Assembly: GCA_003013855.2 (NCBI GenBank)
Contig: ML058528.1
Coordinates: forward strand, 62,001-126,000
Direction: 5' to 3'
DNA length: 64,000 nt
Origin: Liriodendron chinense
Lineage: Eukaryota > Streptophyta > Magnoliopsida > Magnoliales > Magnoliaceae
Shown: positions 21,201-30,052 of the stretch, one piece after another
Layout of the letters: each line of letters opens with the position of its first letter
How positions within the stretch are numbered: position 1 is the stretch's first letter
Program-made: the position numbers and the translations under genes
Notes under the pieces: generated by a model
Seen by the model: the letters and a program-made list of their open reading frames with translations, nothing else
Database searches by the model: none
Told to the model about the DNA's origin: nothing

Positions 21201-24200
21201 TATGGTCTATGTTCAGATGATCAACGGCTACATAATAGTAAGCACATGATGTTAATGTGTCCCCTATGTTTATTTCTTTTGACATTCCAAGTGTCCTGCT
21301 CTGAATCTTATGCAAGGGAAATTTGGCCTTTAGGATGAAAGGCAAGTCATTATGTCGTTTGACATAAGGTGTGTTTGGAAACCATGGTTTCCATGCCAAA
21401 AACAGTGAGAAATGAAAATGGTTTTCCTTTGATGCGGCAATTTGTGTTGTTTGGATGGCAAAGAAAAGGGTGGATTCCACCTAGCAATCATTACACATTT
21501 CCATAGTTTGAATTCTTGGCTCCACCTAGCAATGATGATGAGTTATTTCACTACCTGCAATCCATCTTTTGTATCCTTGGATTTCTTCAACATAAAAAAA
21601 TCAAAATAAAACCAAAACCGTCAGGTTTCAATTGGTGGATCGAGCATTTGCTCCTTTTCATGGTTATTGGATTTGGCGGGCTGAAGGAAAACCGATCACC
21701 ATCATCAGCATGGAAGATACATAGCTGCCTCGACTCCAGCGAAGATGTCATTCTCCACCGCTCTGTATAACAAAAACCTTGTAACTCCGGCTTCTTCGTT
21801 GTCTTCGTCTCACCCCTCTTCCCAGGTTTCTCTGCAACACTTGAAGCTGTGATCACGGAGAGACGACGAATGAAAAATGGAAGGTGATTCTTTGAAAATG
21901 GGGACGGTGACAGGTAGTGATCACGGAGAGACGGCGAATGAAAAATGGGAGCTGGCAGGGGGCAGAAAACAGAAAAAAAATAGAGGCTAAGGAAGATGTT
22001 TCTAGCTTCCCGACGTTGTTTGTGCAGGGGTACCCAGAGGGTTGGTTGCTGGTGAACTTCGAGAGAGTGTTTGGTAGGGCTGGGGTGGTGAAGGACATTG
22101 TCATTCCCAGGGACAAGGGGTCCCATAGGGAGCGCGGTTTTGCTTTCATCCGTATGAGCTTAGATGAGGAGCTCAGCCGAGCGATGAAGCTTCTTCATGG
22201 CGAGAGTTTCGGTGGTTTGAAGTTGAGAGTGCAGAAAGCTTAGTTCGGTTTGGAGTTGAACAACAAACCTAATGCTAGAACTAAGGAAGTTAGGGGTAGG
22301 GATGGGCCGAGGGACACTCTGCATCAGGGTCAGGATAAGGGTGCTACTGACCTCGTGGTTGGTTCTTCTTGCGTGCGAGAAGAGCTGTCCTTCAAGGACG
22401 TGGTGGCTGGTAGTGTGGGGGTCTCGCAGGAGGTTATGGTGGAGAGGGGGGGGGGGGGGGGGGGGGGGAGTAAGATTTCATCAGCTTCGAACCCAGGAAA
22501 AAAAAATCTAGATAGAGCTTCTTAACGGAGAGACATTTGTGAGGGTGGCTGAGGATCTGGTCTGATGTCCGCGAGAGGACTTGTAGTGTTCGGTGGTGGT
22601 CACTATGAAGGAGGGAGCGATGATCCCTCAGATTAGAGAATGGCTGGATGATTGTTGCAGACTGAAACCGGAGACGTACTTAATTAAACCTTTCGGCTAC
22701 AATGAGGTGTGGATTAGCCTAAGCTTAGACCATAGTATCGATTTGTTGGTTATGGTAGGCGCAATCCACAAGGAGGGACTGATCGATCGTATTCAAACAT
22801 GGAGAGATTTTTCATCTTTTGGAAGTGAGGACGTATGGTTCCTGGTGTGGACGGTACCTTTGGAACTGTGGTCTAATGAGTTTTTCATCGCTGCTGCAGT
22901 TTGCCTGGGGGATTTCATTGAGCTGGACTCAAAGACGAAGACGGGTAAGGAAGTTGGTGTTATCGGATTGTGCGTTAGAAGGAAGAAAGGTTCACCGGTT
23001 TCGAACTGTATCTCAGTCTTCATCGGGGATAGGGGAGGTTAGTTCTACCTGTCCAGAGGGAGGATAGGGGTGTCGAATCTCCAAGGTGGGGAGATTTCTG
23101 GAGAATGAAGGAGGGGACACCAGCGTCCTCGGGCCATGGCTAGGAGCTTGACGAAGGAGTACAACTTCAGTGCGCCGCAGGGCTACAGGAACAGCTCGTG
23201 AATGCGTTCTCCTGGAGGTTGGAGTGAGTAGAGGTTGTGATGCGGGAGCGAATGGGGAGCCGACCCCTAGATTGGTGGAGGATTTTGGCTTTATCTATGT
23301 GGGTAGCCCGCGTTTGCTAGGCTTGGAGGATGGTTCGGATCACGATTCTTATCCGAGCCGGGTATCAGGTGACACGTTGCGGCTATCATTGTCAAGCCAT
23401 TCCATGTGTCAGCATGAGCGAGAAGCGATGCTGGAGGAGTCTAACCCTAGGACCGAATGTATTCGAAAGTCGAACACATGCGAGGAGCTGGACGCGACTC
23501 ATGCCCCATCTACTAATCTCGAAGCGCCCGTTTTTACCACATGTGGGTTAATTCATCTAATCCCGCACGTGCCCTGGGAGTTGATTCGTCTCCCGAGGAT
23601 CTTGTAGAAGATTTTTCTATTGTTCCCGTTGAGATCAAGGCAGAGGGCAGGCGATGGGGAGATCTGCGGGTGCGAAGGAGAAGGCTTCGAAGCGTCGGAT
23701 GCTGCCAATGGAGGGGTTCTCCTGCTTCTTTCGGAGAGGTCGCCTTGGTAGGATGAGGGTTCATCTCCTTCGATGGAGATCAGGGAGCTCACGGAGATTG
23801 TTGTCATCGGAAAGGGGCAAGAAGATCGGGCAGGGGGGTCTGAGGTTATGGCTAAGTCTGATAGGGAGTTAGTTCTGGCGAAGGAGGCTGCGGAAACACA
23901 ATTGCTTGAGGAAGCTATGCTGATTATGCCTCTTTGCGCAGAGAAGGTCTGTCCTTGGTCCAAAGTCAGTGAAGTGAATTCAAAGGTTATGCGGGTAATG
24001 CTCTCCGAGCATGGTGGGGATGATTCTGGTAGGATTGCTATCTCTCAGGAACAATATATTTGGGCCAAAGACGTTATCGAGAGAGTCGGAATTCAGGCGG
24101 GGCTTTCGTACAATGTTAGAGATGAAGATGTGGAAGACCTGTACCAGTTTGTCTAGGACAAAGCCATTCGGCAACAACAGGATTTGCAGATTGTGAAATC

Positions 24201-26679
24201 GAAGATATCATCGAAGGGGGTGAGGGAGCTTCTAAGATTGGAGTGCTCCATTAACTATGATTCAACGGCTAGTGCGAATGGTGGTAAGAGGGCAAGATCG
24301 GGAACGGGTGGTGATCCATGATTATTCTATCTTGAAATATGAGGGGTTTGGGCGACAGAGACAAAAGAGCCCAGGTTAAGAAGGTTTGCAAGGAAGCCAA
24401 GGCAGATATCATTATGTTTTAAGAAACGAAGATTCAGGCGTTTTCCCAGGGAATTTTAGACACGATTTGGGATTCCAGAAGGTTCTAGTGGGTCGCAGTG
24501 GGATCTGTGGGCGCCGCGGGTGGGATTATTTTGGGATGGGACTCTAGCAAATGGGGAAAGATAGACTCCTTTCAGGGATCCTTTTCTGTTTCTGTTGTTC
24601 TGCGTGATAGGGTGACGTGGTACACTTGGACTTTAACTTCTGTATATGGCCCCTGTGCAAAGAATCTCAGAAACCTAATGTGGGAGGAGCTTGACGTAGC
24701 GAGGCAAAAATGGGTGTTCCCCTGGTGTGTGGGTGTCAATTGCAATGTGGTAAGGTTCTCCCATGAAAAGTCGAAAGGTGGGTGTATCACCAACAGTATG
24801 GTTGGGTTTTCCGATTGGGTAAATAGGCATCAGATGATGGATCTCCCTTTGGAGGGGGCCAGATTTACCTAGTCTAATGGGCTGAAGGAGGGTATCCTTA
24901 CTCGCATAGACATATTTCTTGTTTTCGCTAATTGGATTGAAAATTTCCCCCTATTTGTGCAGCGAGGTATGCCAAGATTGGTGTCAGACCACCATCCTAT
25001 CATTTTGTAGGCGTCAGAAACAAACTGGGCCCCCCGTCCTTTTCGTTTTGAAGCCGTGTGGCTAGAGGTGGAGGGTTTCGAGCAGATGATAGCTGATTGG
25101 TGGGGGTATTTTGAGGTGGAAGGGTTTGCTAGTTACATATTGAGCATAAAACTCAAGCTTCTCAAAGAGAGATTGAAAGAGTTGAAGAGGGAGGTTTGGG
25201 GGGCTAGGGAAGCCGAGTTCCAGAGTATGGCGGATCGCATTCATGCTTTAGATTTACTTGAAGAATCCGGAGAATTATCGAAAGAGGATAGAGAAAAAAG
25301 GAATGAGATGTCTCGAAAGTTTGCGCAGAAAACAAAAGAGGAGGAGATCAAGTGGAGACAGAGATCCAGGGCAGTGTGGCTCAAAGCGGGGGACAAGAAC
25401 ACGGGTTTCTTCCACAGCATGGCTAGTTTCCGCGCTATAAATAACAGAATTGGGAGTCTTCTAATTGAAGGGAAACACACTTCGGATAAGAAATTTCAAA
25501 TGCTATAGTAGACTCTTATTCGAAATTATTGTCGGATGATAAATGGGGAAGACCTAAGCTTGACAACATTACGTTCGATCACCTTTCAGTAGAAGACATT
25601 TCCCTCGAGAGACCTATTGAGGAGGAGGAGGTTCGTAAGGTGTTGAGGACTATGGGTGGGGAGAAAGTGCCAGGCCCAGATGGATTCCCTATCTTTTTCT
25701 TCTAGAAATTCTAGAGGGCGGTTGGAAAAGATGTGATAGACTTCCTGCTTAAGTTTGTTAACCGTGGATGTCTGTCTTCTGCTATAGGGGCGACATTTAT
25801 TGTGCTCATTCCGAAGGTTGAAGGAGCAGAGCAATTGAAGGACTTCAGACTGATTAGCCTTATTGGGGGCCCCTAAAAGATTCTTGCTAAGATCTTGGCT
25901 ACTAGATTTAAGGAGGTTCTTCACAAAGTCACATCAGAAAATCAAGGGGACTTCATAGCTGGTAGACAAATTTTGGATTGTGCTCTTATAGCCCATGAGT
26001 GCATTGAGGATAGATACAGAAAGAAGGAAAGAGGGTTAACGTGCAAACTTGACATGGAGAAGGCGTATGATCATGTCGACTGGGATTTCTTGGATTATAT
26101 GCTCCTTAGACTTGGATGCGGGTAGAAATGGAGAGGATGGATCAAGGCTTGCGTCCGTTCTCGGGCCTTTTCTATCCTTGTCAATGGGTCTATCAAAGGT
26201 TTTTTCCGGTCATTTAGAGGGCTGAGGCAGGGGGATCCCTTGTCGCCATACTTGTTTGTGGTCATTACTGAGGCGCTTAGTGCGATGTTGCGGAAAGGTA
26301 TGGAATCGGGCTTGATTCAAGGTTTTCAGGTTGCTAGCAGGGGGCCTCAGATCTCTCACCTCTTATATGCAGACGACACTTTGTTGTTTTGTGAGGCAAA
26401 GTCTACAACTGTTGATAATATTCACAAGCTTACAGTATGTTTCGAGGCGGTGTCGGGTTTGAAGGTTAATGTCGCGAAATCTAAGATGTTGGGTATCCAT
26501 GTGGGGAACGAGGAGCTTTCCAATTTCGCTAGAATTTTTTGTTGCAAGACCGGAACTTTCCCTACCACTTACCTCGGTCTGCCTTTGTGTTTAGGAAAGC
26601 CGCCTATCCACCTTTGGGATAAGGTCATTGAAAGAACCGAAAGGAAACTTGCTGGATGGAAGTGCCGTCATATGTCGAG

Positions 26680-26727
<48 letters not shown>

Positions 26728-29700
26728 TTTCGGTGTCCCAAGACTGTGCTTGCAAGGCTTGAAAAATTAAGACGGAGTTTTTTTTTTGGAGGGGGGCGAA
26801 TGAGGGCAACAAGATCCATTTGGTCAAATGGCAGGAGGTCTGTAGACCCATCAAAGAGGGAGGGGTAGATATTAAGCTTCTGGGGGAGATGAATAGCGCA
26901 TTGCTTGGGAAATGGGTCTGGAGGTTTGGGGTGGAAGTTGGCAAGTTATGGAGGGAAGTGGTGGCTAATAAGTATGGCACACAAGGTGGGGGATGATTTG
27001 TCAAAGCTTCATCGTTGTATTGGGCCTCTGCGGTGTGGAAAGTGGTGGCATCTATGGAACACCTTGTGCGTAGGGAGATTTATTTCGCCGTGGGCAATGG
27101 TCGTTGTACTTGTTTTTGGGTTGACGTTTGGTGTGATAGCCAAGCTTTACAGATCAGATTCCCTTCTATCGCAAGGTTATCCATTGATCATTTTGTTTCC
27201 ATAGCGGAGGGTTTTTCTATAGTAGGGTATAAGGTAGTGTGGACGCCCCCTTGTCGTAGGAATCTTTTAGACTCTGAGATTGAGGAGTTTGTCGCTTTGC
27301 TTGGGAGTCTCTCTCAAGCTAAAGATTCAGACGCAAGTGGAAGACTCGATTATGTGGAATGGCACTTCGTCGGGAATTTTCTCGGTCAAGTTGTTGTTCG
27401 ACTCCATCTCTGTCACTAGTTAGCAGTCCCCCATGCGCCCGTTCCAGCATTGGTATTATGGGGCCCCTCCCCGGGTGGTAGTATTTGTTTGGTTGGTTTG
27501 TCGCAAGAGAATTCTCACGATTGATAATTTGAAGAAAGGAGGGATGATCCTCTCTAACATTTGTCTCATGTGCATGGCGAACGAAGAAACCATTGACCAT
27601 TTGTTTATACATTGTCAGTTTGCCGGAAAAATTTGTAGTTATTTCTTCACGGCGAACAACACGGCGTGGGTGATGCCAGACTCGGTTGAAGAGCTTCCGT
27701 GGGCTTGGCAAGGTGGGGGGGTGGGGAGGTTCGGAAAAGCTAGATGGAGGTTTCTCATTATGGCGATTTTTTGGGTTATATGGGGGGAGAGAAATGGTTG
27801 CTGCTTTAGGAATCGTATCCCTACAGTAGAGGAGGCCATCAGAAAAATCGCCTCCTTTGTTGAGAGTTGTGCCTAATCTATTTGGCTTTTGTTTGGGTTG
27901 TTGGGTTCTATCAGGAGGTTCTTCTTCCGGGTGGCATATTCTTTGCTCCTTTTCGAGCTTTTTTAATAAATTGTTATCATTTCTCAAAAAAATTCTTGGC
28001 TTGAGAAACTAGGTGTGAATCGGGAGGGGGATAAGAGATTTCCGCTTGCTACCCAAACAAGAACTCAAAATTGGAATTCTTTTTTTTTTTTTTTTTTTAA
28101 TTAGTTATCATGTAAGTAATCATTGAATAAATTTTTTTATTTTTTTTGTCCGTTCTATTCCCTTGGATCCCATGTATCCAAACATGCCCCAAGGATTTTG
28201 TCATCGGGGTTCTTGACCACCTAGGTTTATGCTAGGCTTAAGTTTGAGCCCCACCTCTTTAGTTTTCCAAAAGTGGCCCATGACAGCCATAAAGGGGTCC
28301 ATGCGGTTCTGAAAGTATTCAAATATGAAAACACAGGCACTTGATTTCTCAAAACGTCCAAGATGGTAATGAAAGGGTGTGTTTCTCAAATTACTTACGT
28401 TTGCTCTCCTGCCCAAACGAAATCGATAGGGGCCGTCACATCCAATTAAATCAAAGCTTCCCCCATCCAAATAGGCCCTTAGAAATTTTTTTCAAAACAT
28501 AGGGATTTGATCATCATTGTTGAAGAATATACACTAAATGAGTTTTGAAACATCAGACATGTCTTATGAATAACTAGAAAATTAATATCTGTTCTGTTCC
28601 TGTTTAGCTAATGGAGCTTTCACCTAGTCTTTTGGTACTTACTAAAATGCTTCATCTCAGCATGGGAAAATGATATCAAGGAAAGATCTTGAGCAAATCT
28701 TGGCCAGAGAAAAGACGGAACAACTCGAGGTAATGAGTATGGAACATATTCATCTTGGAAAAGCAGGACATCTTCTCGTTGTTTGTTTTTTTGAACTTTT
28801 TCCTATTGATAAAATAAGTGTTTCGAAAAGGTGGGAATACACTCGCTGATCGAGCTTTTGCTCGACTAAATGAACTGTGCTTGTGGGGCCCACATCTTGG
28901 TGATCCAAATTGTTCATATGGCGTGGTCCTCGTGATTGACTGGAGATGCCCCAAGATCTCTGCATCCGATGATCCTGTCTGATTTTTTCCCTGTTAAAAG
29001 TTGTCCTTTGGTTGCAGTCATCCATTTTTGCTGGATGCAAAGGATCATATGGTAGGGAGATGTGAGGCATGGTCCATCGCATGATCCACCATATCATTAG
29101 CTTAGATCACCGTAAGTTATGTACCATCTGTACCATTGTTGGGTTGAACAAAGGTTTGATCTCTCGATTGAGCATCATATAGTCTTCTGGAATGTACTCA
29201 AGCTTCTGCACACTTTCACTAGCCTTTTCTTTTTCTTTCAAACTGATTTGGTTTGCCAATATAATTACAAAAGCAGATCTCTGATATGGATGAAGCCATG
29301 GCACAAGCAGTTGATATTGGAGAAAATGATGTGAGTTAACATGCATTCATCTATCTTAAAGCTGTTCCATACTTGCTACTCAATTTATTTTACATATCTT
29401 TTTGTCTGTTGCAACAGAAAGGAGTTCTGGGCCTTCTGGCCCTTGAATAGGAAGTTTGCTAACCCTAAATGCACCCTCCACTTGCACCTATACACACAGA
29501 AACATGTGTAGGAAATTTGAGCTGTGTATTAGGTGGTACCTGCATAGATCATCTGGCCGGAAAATGAAGCCAGCAGACTATCAGCTGGGGAATACAATGG
29601 ACTGTCTAAAAACTAGCAAGATTGTTTTTTTTTTTTGTTTTTTTGGCCATCCATTGTTTTCATTCATGTGGCCTACCCAGTAGTTTACCAGTCTGACATT

Positions 29701-30021
29701 TGGCTAGATAATCTACAGGGTGTGTCTCAAATGATTTACAGCCCGGATGTCCTACTAGTTCTCCCGTTTAGCGTGTCTCCATGTGTAGACGTGCATCTGG
29801 TGCTACCAAACCTCCTTCAATGGTAGCTGATAGTTGATTCTTGTTTTATCTGCTGCATTTTTTTGGCAATAGGATGAAGGAGAGGATAGCGACGTTGAAG
29901 GAGAGGATGGAACTGAGGAGAAAATTACACGCAATTGGAGTGTTATAAAGACTACCCCTCAGCTCCGCAACTCAAAGGTGAGTCTCGTCAACATGAAATT
30001 TTCCTTGCATGCTTAGGATTT

Positions 30022-30052
<31 letters not shown>

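Larger units (their letters stand above)
21522..27990 (+). mobile_element. L1-type LINE, near full length (6.5 kb), in HMR intron 5
   Basis: It is flanked by the 11 bp duplication aattcttggct (21,511-21,521 and 27,991-28,001). It carries an ORF1 with an RNA-recognition motif, an ORF2 with endonuclease, RT and zinc-binding domains, and a 3' UTR ending ...tttctcaaaaaa just before the right duplication. The orientation is the same as HMR. Many stops and frameshifts make it inactive. A 23-base G run and a 49-base C run lie inside it. Confidence 0.92.
21366..28193. mobile_element. Foldback MITE in HMR intron 5, split by a LINE
   Basis: The left terminus at 21,366 (ggtgtgtttggaaaccatgg) is mirrored at 28,160-28,193 by the complement of ggggcatgtttggatacatg. 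The LINE with its 11 bp duplications sits between. Without the LINE, the element would be about 350 bp. The superfamily is unclear. Confidence 0.5.

Noticed and set aside
21587..22126. Minus-strand ORF of 179 codons
   Set aside because: It overlaps the LINE 5' region antisense to the RRM-bearing ORF1, with low-complexity composition and no recognisable domain.
26591..27004. Minus-strand ORF of 137 codons with a long glycine run
   Set aside because: It is a shadow of the LINE ORF2 created by the poly-C run. The plus strand carries RT and zf-RVT homology.
27319..27987. Minus-strand ORF of 222 codons
   Set aside because: Antisense to the zinc-binding domain of the LINE. Its Pro/Arg-rich composition is a by-product of the sense codons.
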